A stretch of 64,000 nt of DNA from NCBI GenBank assembly GCA_030063045.1, contig JAQSEB010000198.1, positions 1-64,000 of the forward strand, written 5' to 3'. The notes beneath the pieces are model-generated. The model saw only the letters and a list, made by a program, of their open reading frames with translations, was not told the origin of the DNA and searched no databases. Made by a program: the position numbers and the translations under genes. The DNA is from Pratylenchus scribneri. Its lineage: Eukaryota > Nematoda > Chromadorea > Rhabditida > Pratylenchidae. Numbering within the stretch: the stretch's first letter is position 1; each line of letters begins with the position of its first letter. This document shows positions 50,601 through 62,600 of the stretch, piece after piece.

Positions 50601-53600
50601 TCTTTCGCTTTTCCTTCGCCCGATTCTTCTTCTGGCATTTTCTTCTTCTTCACAACCTTTCGCTTCATTGATTTCTGTTCAACATCTTCAAATCCGCGTT
50701 CCTTTTTCAATTCTTCGTCACGTTTTTTCGTCCTCTCTTCTTCCTCCTCTTTCTTTTTGGCCTTTTCTGCCAATTCCTTGGCTTTGGCCTCTTCCATTCG
50801 GCGTTTCTCCTCTTCTTGTTCAGCCCTGATTCGTTCCTCTTCCTCTTTACGCTTTTTCATTCGGGCATCTCGTTCCTTGTGGAATCGGGCCACTTCCTCT
50901 TCATCTTGCACTGGGGTGGCCGCCTTCTTTCGCTTATCTTCCCTCTCATCCTCCACCAAAATCACTTTTTTTTGAGGGGATTTCATCTTTTCAGCCTCAC
51001 GTTTCTTCATTTCCGCCTCCTCTTTGTCCCTTTTTCTGATTTCATCCACTTCTTGTTTCTTCAGTCCATCTTCTTGGCTTTTTGGTTTCACCTTCGTTTT
51101 TGCCTCATCATCTGCCGGCATCACCCCTTTCCTTCGTTTGTTCTCTTCTTCGGCTCGTTTTGCCAATTCTCTTCTCTCATCTTCTTGATCCCGACGATCG
51201 GCCTCTTCATTTTTACGTCTTCTTTCTTCTTCCTTGCGCTTTCGCGCTTCAGCCGCTCGTTTTTCCTCCTCCTCTTCCTGGCGCCTTCGTTCTTCGGCTT
51301 TTCTTTTTCGCTCCTCTTCCCATCGCTTTCTGTCTTCGGCTAATTTCTTCTCTTCTTCTTCTTCTCTTTGTTTTCTTTCCTTTTCTCTACGCTTCCTTTG
51401 CTCTTCCCGTTCTTTTTCCTCCTCTTCCGCTCGTCTTTTTCGTTCTTCCTCTTCCTTTTTGCGTGCTTCAGCGGCTTTTTGGCGTTCTTCAGCCAATTTT
51501 CTTTCTTCCTCCTCTTCTTGGCGTCTCATCTCCTCATCTTTTCTCTTTCTCTCTTCTTCCTTGCGCCTTCTGGCTTCAGCTCTTTGCCTCTCTTCCTCTT
51601 CTTCCTGGCGTCTTTTTTCTTGCTCCTTTCTTTGCTTTTCTTCATTGGCTTTCTTTTCTTCTTCCAATCTTTTCCTTTCTTGTTCCTCTTCCATTCGTTT
51701 TTGTTCCTCAATTCGCCGTTTTCTCTCTTCTTCCTTTTGTCTATCTTCTTCAGCTCGTTGTCTTTCTTCCTCTTCATCCCGTTTCCTCCTCTCCTCATCC
51801 TTTTTCCTTCTCATTTCTTCACGTTGTTTCCTATTTTCCTCCTCCTCTTGTTCTTCTTTTTGAAGTTTCCGTCTTCTCTCTTCTGCGCGCCGATCCATTT
51901 CTTCTTTTCGTCTTTTTTCATCTTCCTCTTCTTCACGTTTTCTCTCTTCCTCCTTTTGTTTCTTCAATTCAGCTGCCTTCCTCTCCTCTTCTAGTCTTTT
52001 TCTTCCTTCCTCTTCCATCATCCGTTTCCTCTCCTCTTCATCCTTTTTACGTCTTTCTTCTTCACGCTTCCTCTCATCTGCCAATTGCCGTTCTTCTTCT
52101 TCTTCTTTCCGTTTTCGTTCTTCCTCTTTCTTTCGTTTCATTTCATCTCGTATTTTTCTATTTTCTTCCTCCTTTTCTTCTTCTTCCTTTTCCTTCCGTC
52201 TCCTCTCTTCCGCCCTACGTTCTTTTTCTTCTTTCTGCCTTTTATCTTCTTCCTCTTCTCGGCGTTTTTTCTCTTCTTCCTTTTGTTTCCTCAATTCGGC
52301 AGCTTTCTTTTCTTCTTCGGCTCGTTTCTTATCTTCTTCCTCTAGCATCCTTTTTCGTTCTTCCTCCTCCTTCTTCCTTTTCTCATCTTTTAATCGTTTA
52401 GCTTCTGCTTGTTGTTTCTCTTCTTCTTCATCTTTCTTTCGGCGTTCTTCGTCTTTTCGTTTTCTCTCTTGTTCACGTTGTTTCTTTGATTCTTCAAGCG
52501 CTTTTGTTTCCTCGTCTTCTTTTCGTTTCCTTTCTTCTTCCCTTCGTTTTTTATCATCCATCATTTTTTGTTGTTCGTCTTTTTCTTTTTTCTTCTTTTC
52601 TTCGTCTTTAGCCTTTCTCTCAATTTCTGCGTTTTCTCGTTCTTGAGCTCTTTTCTTTTCTTCCTCATCTTCTTTCGCTTTTCTTTCCAGTTCATCATGT
52701 TTCTTTTCATCATCTTTTTGTTTCTTGCGCTGATCGCTAGTTTTATCTTCATCATCCGCCTTCTGTTTTTTGACATCTCGTTGTTCACTGGACATTTTTC
52801 TTTCATCTTCAGTTTTTAGGGACTTATCTGGCTTATCTTTCATTTTTTGTTCATCAGCCCGTTTTTTCTCTTCTTCCGCTTGTTTTGCCTTCATTTCATC
52901 ATCCTTTCGTTTCTTTTCTTCAGCGGTTTTTCTTCGTTGTTCGTCCACCTGTTTTTCTTCAGCGTCTTTACGCTTCCTTTCCTCATCTTCCAATTTTCTG
53001 GCTTGTTCTCGTTGCTTCTTTCTTTGAATTCGTTCATTTTCTTGTTCCTCTTCTCTCTTTTTACGTTCTTCTTCTCTTCGTTTGCGATCCTCATCAGCTT
53101 TTCGTTTTTGTTCTTCAAATTTCTTATCATCTTCCGCTTCCTGACGCTTTATTTCTTCCTCTCGTTTTTTAGCTTCTTCTACACGTTTCTTTTCTTCTTC
53201 CGCTTGTTTTGCTTTCATCTCTTCATCTTTTCGCTTTTTATCTTCGGATGCTTTTTGTTTTTGTTCAGCTTCTTTCTTTTCTTCATCGGCTTCTTTTTGT
53301 CTCCTCTTTTCATCCTCTAATTTTCGGGCTTCCTCTCGTTGTTTTTTACGAGCAGCCTTCTGATTTTCTTGTTCCTCTTCTTTCTTTTTACGTTCGTCTT
53401 CCCTTCGTTTCCGTTCTTCTTCTGCTTTCCGTTTTTGTTCTTCAAATTTATTTTCCTCTAATTTTTTCATTTCATCTTGTTTTTTCTTTCCAATTTGTTC
53501 ATCACCTATAGTGTCGTCCTTCTTTTTGGCTGGAATTTTCACGAGCTTTTCTTCTTTTGGAGATTTCTGCAATTCTTCTTCGGCCACTTTTTCAATTGAT

Positions 53601-56600
53601 TTCTTTCTAATCGTGAAAGCCGAGTTTGGTTCCTCATCAGGTTCTTTGTCTTTAGAGATTGAAGACTTCTTCGGTATTTGAGGTTTATCTTCATCAAATT
53701 TCTCTTTCATCAAAGTTGGATCCATTTTTTTCTGTCCATCCTTAGTCTTTTTCAATTCGGCATCAGCTTCTTCTTTATCCTTTTTTTCGACTAATTTCCT
53801 TGCTTCTTCCCGTTGCATTTTCCTCTGAGCTCGCTCATTTTCTTGTTCCTCTTCTTTCTTTTTACGTTCATCTTCCCTCCGTTTCCGATCTTCATCAGCT
53901 TTCCGTTTTTGCTCTTCAAATTTTTTGTCATCTTCCGCTTCCTTACGTTTTCGATCCTCTTCTTTCTTCTTTAGTTCATCAGCCCGTTTTTTCTCTTCTT
54001 CCGCTTGTTTCGCCTTCATTTCATCATCCTTTCGTTTCTTTTCTTCAGCGGTCTTTCTTCGTTGTTCGTCCACCTGTTTTTCTTCTTCAGCGTCTTTACG
54101 CTTCCTTTCCTCATCTTCCAATTTTCTAGCTTCATCTCGTTGCTTTTTTCGTTGAATACGTTCATTTTCCTGTTCCTCTTCTCTCTTTTTACGTTCTTCT
54201 TCTCTTCGTTTCCGATCTTCATCAGCTTTTCGTTTTTGCTCTTCAAATTTATTGTCCTGTTCAGCATCTTTAATTTTTCGTTCCTCTTCTTGCTTCATTT
54301 TATCGTCATCTGTTTTCTTTTTGGTCGGAATTTTTACTGATTTTTCTTCCACTGGGGATTTTAATACCGATTCTTGATCAATTTTATCACCAGGTTTTTT
54401 AATTGTGAAAGCAGAGCTGGGCTCTTCGCCTGTTTCTGCTTTGGCTTTATCTTCTTTGATGTCCGAAACAGTTCGTTTCTTTTTCTTCTTGCCATCATCA
54501 ACGACAGCTTCTAAAAACAATTTATTGTTTTTAAATCATTTTTGTGCAAATTTAGATATTCTAGATGAAAAGAGATATTAGAAAATTGTGTAAAATTAAG
54601 TTTAATGAATGTCTACCCACCTGATTCGCCTTTATCGATTGATGGTTTCTTTGGTGTTGGCGGTTTCTCTTCATCTAATTGGAATTTCTTCACTGTGGTA
54701 TCCACTTTCTCTTGTCCATCCTTGGCCTTCTTCATCGCTGCTTCGGCTTCTTCTTTAGCTTTTTGTTCAGCTAATCGCTTATCTTCAATCGATTTTCTGC
54801 GTTGCGCGGCTTCATCCTCTTTTCGTTTTCGTTCCTCTTCTTCTTTGGCTAAAGTCTTCTCTTTACGCTTTCGTGCCAATTCATCCATTTTAGCCTTGGC
54901 TTCGTCCTCTTCAGCTTTCTTTTCATCTTCTGGCCGAATTCCTTTTTTGCCTGCTTTCATTTATTCAGCCTTTTCTTCCCCCGGTGAAAGTTTTTCGCCG
55001 GCTTTTTTCGTCTTTGGTTGTTCTAATTTCACTAATTTTTCTTCAGTTGGCGAAGCTGATTCTTCGTCAATTTTATCGCCAGCCTTTTTAAATGTAAAGG
55101 CTGAGCTTGGCTCTTCAGTTTTGCTTTTATCTGATGATAACTGTTTGGTTTGTGGCAGTTTTTCTTCATCAAATTTGAATTTTTTCACGGTTGTGTCCAC
55201 TTTTCCTTGCTCATCCATGGCCTTCTTCAAAGCTGCATCTGCATCCTTTTTGGCTTCCAATGCTTTTCGAGCTTTTTCTTCTTCTTCTACTTTTGCTTTT
55301 AATATTGCTTCATCTTTTTTCCTCTTTTCATCTTCTTCTTTCTTTTTCTTTGCATCCTCCCGTCGTTTTGCCATCTCATCCATTGCCTAAAAAATAATAT
55401 TAATAATTAATATGATGAATTCTTGAATAGAAGTAAAATGTGTCAACTAAAAAATATGTTTTCATTTAATTTAAAAATGTGTTTTCTTTAAAATGAGAAA
55501 AATGAAGAAAAATGTGTTTTCAATTAACTAAGAAAAATGTGTTTTCAATTAACTAAGAAAAATGTGTTTTCAATTAACTAAGAAAAATGTGTTTTCAATT
55601 AACTAAGAAAAATGTGTTTTCAATTAACTAAGAAAAATGTGTTTTCAATTAACTATGAAAAATGTGTTTTCAATTAACTAAGAAAAATGTATTTTCGTAT
55701 AATTAAAAATGTATTTTCGATTAACTATGAAAAATGTATTTTCAATTAACTAAGAAAAATGTGTTTTCAATTAACTAAGAAAAATGTGTTTTCAATTAAC
55801 TAAGAAAAATGTGTTTTCAATTAACTAAGAAAAATGTGTTTTCAATTAACTATGAAAAATGTATTTTCGTATAATTAAAAATGTATTTTCGATTAACTAA
55901 GAAAAATGTGTTTTCAATTAACTATGAAAAATGTGTTTTCAATTAACTAAGAAAAATGTGTTTTCAATTAACTAAGAAAAATGTTTTCTTTTAAAGAAGA
56001 AAAATGTCTTTTCGTTTAACTAAGAAAAATGTGTTTTCAATTAACTATGAAAAATGTGTTTTCAATTAACTAAGAAAAATGTATTTTCGTATAATTAAAA
56101 ATGTATTTTCGATTAACTAAGAAAAATGTGTTTTCCTAAGAAAAATGTGTTTTCATTTGACTAAAAATATATTTTTGCTCAACATAGAAAAATGTATTTT
56201 CATATAATTAAAAATGTATTTTCAATTAACTAAGAAAAATGTCTTTCAATTAACTAAGAAAAGTGTGTTTTCATTTAAATAAAATGTATTTTCATAACTA
56301 AGGAAAAAGTGTTTTCATTTAACTTAGAATATATGTTTTCTAAATGTGTTTTCGTTAAACTATTACAAAAATGTATTTTTTGTCCAGTAAAAAAAATTTG
56401 TTATCGTTTAATTAAATTTATTTTTGTTGAACAAAGAATTTAGCTAAGGAATAAAATATATTTTTGGAAAAGAAAAATATGAAAAAATTATTTTTGATTA
56501 GCTAATAAAAATGTGTTTTCATAAGAAAAAATAATTTATAGTGAATTAAAAATTTTTCTTTATGTTAAATTCGATTTTTATTATACAAAATAAAAGAAAA

Positions 56601-59600
56601 ACCATTATATTTTATACTAAAACAGCTTGACTAGTATATATATATACCTATATAATTCTTGATTTATTTATTCAAAGGAACAGAATACTTACTCTTTTAG
56701 CTTCATCTGCTTCAGCTTTTGCTTTTTCTTCTGCTTCACGCCTCTTTTTCAATTGATCTTCGCGATCTTTTCGTCTTTTCTCATCTTCCGTCAAGTCTTT
56801 TAGTTGAGCAGTTTTTTCGTCCAATTCATCTTTGATGGTTTTTGCCTTGTTCTTTTCATCTTCCTGTGCTCTCTTTTTGGCCAATGATTCGTCTCGTCTT
56901 TTTTTCGCTTCATCAGCTCGTTTTTTCTCTTCGTCCTCTTCCTTTCGTTTCTTTTCATTGGCAAGTTTTTTGGCTTTTTCTTGCTCTTCGGCCATCTTCT
57001 TCTTCATCAATGAGGTTGGCTCTTTTTTACCCTTCAATTCATCTTTTTCTGTTGCAATTTTTTCAATTGAATCCTTCGTCAGTTCAGATTTCACCGGTTT
57101 GAGTTGATCAGAATGCTTTTGAGTGCGTCAACTTTCTCTTGTCCATCCTTGGCCTTTTTCATCGCTGCTTCGGCTTCTTCTTCGGCTTCTTCTTTGGCTT
57201 TTTGTTCAGCTAATCGCTTATCTTCAATCGATTTTCTGCGTTGCGCGGCTTCATCCTCCTTTTGTTTTCGTTCCTCTTCTTCTTTGGCTAAAGCCTTCTC
57301 TTTACGCTTTCGAGCCAATTCATCCATTTTGGCCTTGGCTACATCTTCTTCTGCTTTCTTTTCATCTTCTGGCCGAATTCCTTTTTTGCCTGCTTTCATT
57401 TGTTCAGCTTTTTCTTCCTCCGGTGAAAGTTTTTCGCCGGCTTTTTTCGTCTTTGGTTGTTCTAATTTCACTAATTTTTCTTCCATTGGCGAAGCTGATT
57501 CTTCATCAATTTTAACGCCAGGCTTCTTAATTGTGAAGGCTGAGCTTGGCTCTTCGCCTGCTTCAGCTTTGGCTTTATCTTCTTTGATGTCCGAAACCGT
57601 TCGTTTCTTTTTCTTCTTGACATCATCAACGACAGCTTCTAAAAAGAGTTTATCGTTTTTTAAACAATTTTATGTGAAAATTTAGATATTCTAGATGAAA
57701 AGAGATTTTAGAAAATAATGCAAATTTAAGTTAAATGAATATCTACCCACCTGATTCGCCTTTATCGATTGATGGTTTCTTTGTGGTTGCCGGTTTCTCT
57801 TCATCTAATTGGAATTTCTTCACTGTGGTATCCACTTTCTCTTGTCCATCCTTGGCCTTCTTCATCGCTGCTTCGGCTTCTTCTTTAGCTTTTTGTTCAG
57901 CTAATCGCTTATCTTCAATCGATTTTCTGCGTTGCGCGGCTTCATCCTCTTTTCGTTTTCGTTCCTCTTCTTCTTTGGCTAAAGCCTTCTCTTTACGCTT
58001 TCGTGCCAATTCATCCATTTTAGCCTTGGCTTCGTCCTCTTCAGCTTTCTTTTCATCTTCTGGCCGAATTCCTTTTTTGCCTGCTTTCATTTGTTCAGCT
58101 TTTTCTTCCTCCGGTGAAATTTTTTCGCCGGCTTTTTTCGTCTTTGGTTGTTCTAATTTCACTAATTTTTCTTCCATTGGCGAAGCTGATTCTTCATCAA
58201 TTTTAACGCCAGGCTTCTTAATTGTGAAGGCTGAGCTTGGCTCTTCGCCTGCTTCAGCTTTGGCTTTATCTTCTTTGATGTCCGAAACAGTTCGTTTCTT
58301 TTTCTTCTTGCCATCATCAACGATAGCTTCTAAAAAGAGTTTATCGTTTTTTAAACAATTTTATGTGAAAATTTAGATATTCTAGATGAAAAGAGATTTT
58401 AGAAAATAGTGTAAATTTAAGTTAAATGAATGTCTACTCACCTGAATCGCCTTTATCGATTGATGGTTTCTTTGTGGTTGCCGGTTTCTCTTCATCTAAT
58501 TGTAATTTCTTCACTGTGGTATCCACTTTCTCTTGTCCAGCCTTGGCCTTTTTCATCGCTGCTTCGGCTTCTTCTTTGGCTTTTAGTTCAGCTAATCGCT
58601 TATCTTCAATCGATTTTCTGCGTTGCGCGGCTTCATCCTCTTTTCGTTTCCGTTCCTCTTCTTCTTTGGCTAAAGCCTTCTCTTTACGCTTTCGAGCCAA
58701 TTCATCCATTTTGGCCTTGGCTTCGTCCTCTTCAGCTTTCTTTTCATCTTCTGGCCGAATTCCTTTTTTGCCTGCTTTAATTTGTTCAGCTTTTTCTTCC
58801 TCCGGTGAAAGTTTTTCGCCGGCTTTTTTGGTCTTTGGCTGTTCCAATTTCACTAATTTTTCTTCCATTGGCGAAGCTGATTCTTCATCAATTTTATCGC
58901 CAGGCTTTTTAATTGTGAAGGCTGAGCTTGGCTCTTCGCCTGCTTCAGCTTTGGCTTTATCTTCTTTGATGTCCGAAACCGTTCGTTTCTTTTTCTTCTT
59001 GACATCATCAACGACAGCTTCTAAAAAGAGTTTATCGTTTTTTAAACAATTTTATGTGAAAATTTAGATATTCTAGATGAAAAGAGATTTTAGAAAATAA
59101 TGCAAATTTAAGTTAAATGAATATCTACCCACCTGATTCGCCTTTATCGATTGATGGTTTCTTTGTGGTTGCCGGTTTCTCTTCATCTAATTGGAATTTC
59201 TTCACTGTGGTATCCACTTTCTCTTGTCCATCCTTGGCCTTCTTCATCGCTGCTTCGGCTTCTTCTTTAGCTTTTTGTTCAGCTAATCGCTTATCTTCAA
59301 TCGATTTTCTGCGTTGCGCGGCTTCATCCTCTTTTCGTTTTCGTTCCTCTTCTTCTTTGGCTAAAGCCTTCTCTTTACGCTTTCGTGCCAATTCATCCAT
59401 TTTAGCCTTGGCTTCGTCCTCTTCAGCTTTCTTTTCATCTTCTGGCCGAATTCCTTTTTTGCCTGCTTTCATTTGTTCAGCTTTTTCTTCCTCCGGTGAA
59501 ATTTTTTCGCCGGCTTTTTTCGTCTTTGGTTGTTCTAATTTCACTAATTTTTCTTCCATTGGCGAAGCTGATTCTTCATCAATTTTAACGCCAGGCTTCT

Positions 59601-62600
59601 TAATTGTGAAGGCTGAGCTTGGCTCTTCGCCTGCTTCAGCTTTGGCTTTATCTTCTTTGATGTCCGAAACAGTTCGTTTCTTTTTCTTCTTGCCATCATC
59701 AACGATAGCTTCTAAAAAGAGTTTATCGTTTTTTAAACAATTTTATGTGAAAATTTAGATATTCTAGATGAAAAGAGATTTTAGAAAATAGTGTAAATTT
59801 AAGTTAAATGAATGTCTACTCACCTGAATCGCCTTTATCGATTGATGGTTTCTTTGTGGTTGCCGGTTTCTCTTCATCTAATTGTAATTTCTTCACTGTG
59901 GTATCCACTTTCTCTTGTCCATCCTTGGCCTTCTTCATCGCTGCTTCGGCTTCTTCTTTAGCTTTTTGTTCAGCTAATCGCTTATCTTCAATCGATTTTC
60001 TGCGTTGCGCGGCTTCATCCTCTTTTCGTTTTCGTTCCTCTTCTTCTTTGGCTAAAGCCTTCTCTTTACGCTTTCGTGCCAATTCATCCATTTTAGCCTT
60101 GGCTTCGTCCTCTTCAGCTTTCTTTTCATCTTCTGGCCGAATTCCTTTTTTGCCTGCTTTCATTTGTTCAGCCTTTTCTTCCTCCGGTGAAAGTTTTTCG
60201 CCGGCTTTTTTGGTCTTTGGCTGTTCCAATTTCACTAATTTTTCTTCCATTGGCGAAGCTGATTCTTCATCAATTTTAACGCCAGGCTTCTTAATTGTGA
60301 AGGCTGAGCTTGGCTCTTCGCCTGCTTCAGCTTTGGCTTTATCTTCTTTGATGTCCGAAACAGTTCGTTTATTTTTCTTCTTGCCATCATCAAAGACTGC
60401 TTCTAAAAACAATTTATTGTTTTTAAATCATTTTTGTGCAAATTTAGATATTCTAGATGAAAAGAGATTTTAGAAAATAGTGTAAATTTAAGTTAAATGA
60501 ATGTCTACTCACCTGAATCGCCTTTATCGATTGATGGTTTCTTTGTGGTTGGCGGTTTCTCTTCATCTAATTGGAATTTCTTCACTGTGGTATCCACTTT
60601 CTCTTGTCCATCCTTGGCCTTCTTCATCGCTGCTTCGGCTTCTTCTTTAGCTTTTTGTTCAGCTAATCGCTTATCTTCAATCGATTTTCTGCGTTGCGCG
60701 GCTTCATCCTCTTTTCGTTTTCGTTCCCTTTCTTCTTTGGCTAAAGCCTTCTCTTTACGCTTTCGAGCCAATTCATCCATTTTAGCCTTGGCTTCGTCCT
60801 CTTCAGCTTTCTTTTCATCTTCTGGCCGAATTCCTTTTTTGCCTGCTTTAATTTGTTCAGCTTTTTCTTCCTCTGATGAAAGTTTTTCGCCAGCTTTTTT
60901 GGTCTTTGGCTGTTCCAATTTCACTAATTTTTCTTCCATTGGCGATTTCAACACCGATTCTTCATCAAATTTATCGCCGGGCTTTTTAATTGTGAAGGCA
61001 GAGCTTAGCTCTTCGCCTGCTTCAGCTTTGGCTTTATCTTCTTTGATGTCCGAAACAGTTCGTTTCTTTTTCTTCTTGCCATCATCAAAGACAGCTTCTA
61101 AAAATAATTTATGTTTTTAAACAATTTTTGTGCAAATTTAGATATTTTAGATGAGAAGAGATTTTAGAAAATAGTGCAAAATTAAGTTTAAGGAATGTCT
61201 ACCCACCTGATTCGCCTTTATCGATTGATGGTTTCTTTGTGGTTGACGGTTTCTCTTCATCTAATTCGAATTTCTTCACTGTGGTATCCACTTTCTCTTG
61301 TCCATCTTTGGCTTTTTTCATCACTGCTTCGGCTTCTTCTTTAGCTTTTTGTTCAGCTAATCGCTTATCTTCAATCGATTTTCTGCGTTGCGCGGCTTCA
61401 TCCTCTTTTCGTTTTCGTTCCTCTTCTTCTTTGGTTAAAGCCTTCTCTTTACGCTTTCGTGTCAATTCATCCATTTTAGCCTTGGCTTCGTCCTCTTCAG
61501 CTTTCTTTTCATCTTCTGGCCGAATTCCTTTTTTGCCTGCTTTCATTTGTTCAGCCTTTTCTTCCTCCGGTGAAAGTTTTTCGCCGGCTTTTTTGGTCTT
61601 TGGCTGTTCCAATTTCACTAATTTTTCTTCCATTGGCGAAGCTGATTCTTCATCAATTTTAACGCCAGGCTTCTTAATTGTGAAGGCTGAGCTTGGCTCT
61701 TCGCCTGCTTCAGCTTTGGCTTTATCTTCTTTGATGTCCGAAACAGTTCGTTTCTTTTTCTTCTTGCCATCATCAACGACAGCTTCTAAAAATAATTTAT
61801 GTTTTTAAACAATTTTTGTGCAAATTTAGATATTTTAGATGAGAAGAGATTTTAGAAAATAGTGCAAAATTAAGTTTAAGGAATGTCTACCCACCTGATT
61901 CGCCTTTATCGATTGATGGTTTCTTTGTGGTTGGCGGTTTCTCTTCATCTAATTCGAATTTCTTCACTGTGGTATCCACTTTCTCTTGTCCATCTTTGGC
62001 TTTTTTCATCACTGCTTCGGCTTCTTCTTTAGCTTTTTGTTCAGCTAATCGCTTATCTTCAATCGATTTTCTGCGTTGCGCGGCTTCATCCTCTTTTCGT
62101 TTTCGTTCCTCTTCTTCTTTGGCTAAAGTCTTCTCTTTACGCTTTCGTGCCAATTCATCCATTTTAGCCTTGACTTCGTCCTCTTCAGCTTTCTTTTCAT
62201 CTTCTGGCCGAATTCCTTTTTTGCCTGCTTTAATTTGTTCAGCCTTTTCTTCCCCCGGTGAAAGTTTTTCGCCGGCTTTTTTCGTCTTTGGTTGTTCTAA
62301 TTTCACTAATTTTTCTTCAGTTGGCGAAGCTGATTCTTCGTCAATTTTATCGCCAGCCTTTTTAAATGTAAAGGCTGAGCTTGGCTCTTCAGTTTTGCTT
62401 TTATCTGATGATAACTGTTTGGTTTGTGGCAGTTTTTCTTCATCCAATTTGAATTTTTTCACGGCTGTGTCCACTTTTCCTTGCTCATCCATGGCCTTCT
62501 TCAAAGCTGCATCTGCATCCTTTTTGGCTTCTAATGCTTTTCGAGCTTTTTCTTCTTCTTCTGCTTTTGCTTTTAATAGTGCTTCATCTTTTTTCCTCTT

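Noticed and set aside
50590..54340. Long plus-strand Ser/Phe/Leu-rich open frames
   Set aside because: They are the antisense of the Lys/Glu-rich coiled-coil exon; GAA/GAG/AAG codons give open antisense frames automatically.
55436..56340. CRISPR-like array
   Set aside because: The 25-bp units are contiguous with no distinct spacers, in a eukaryotic intron; this is a satellite.
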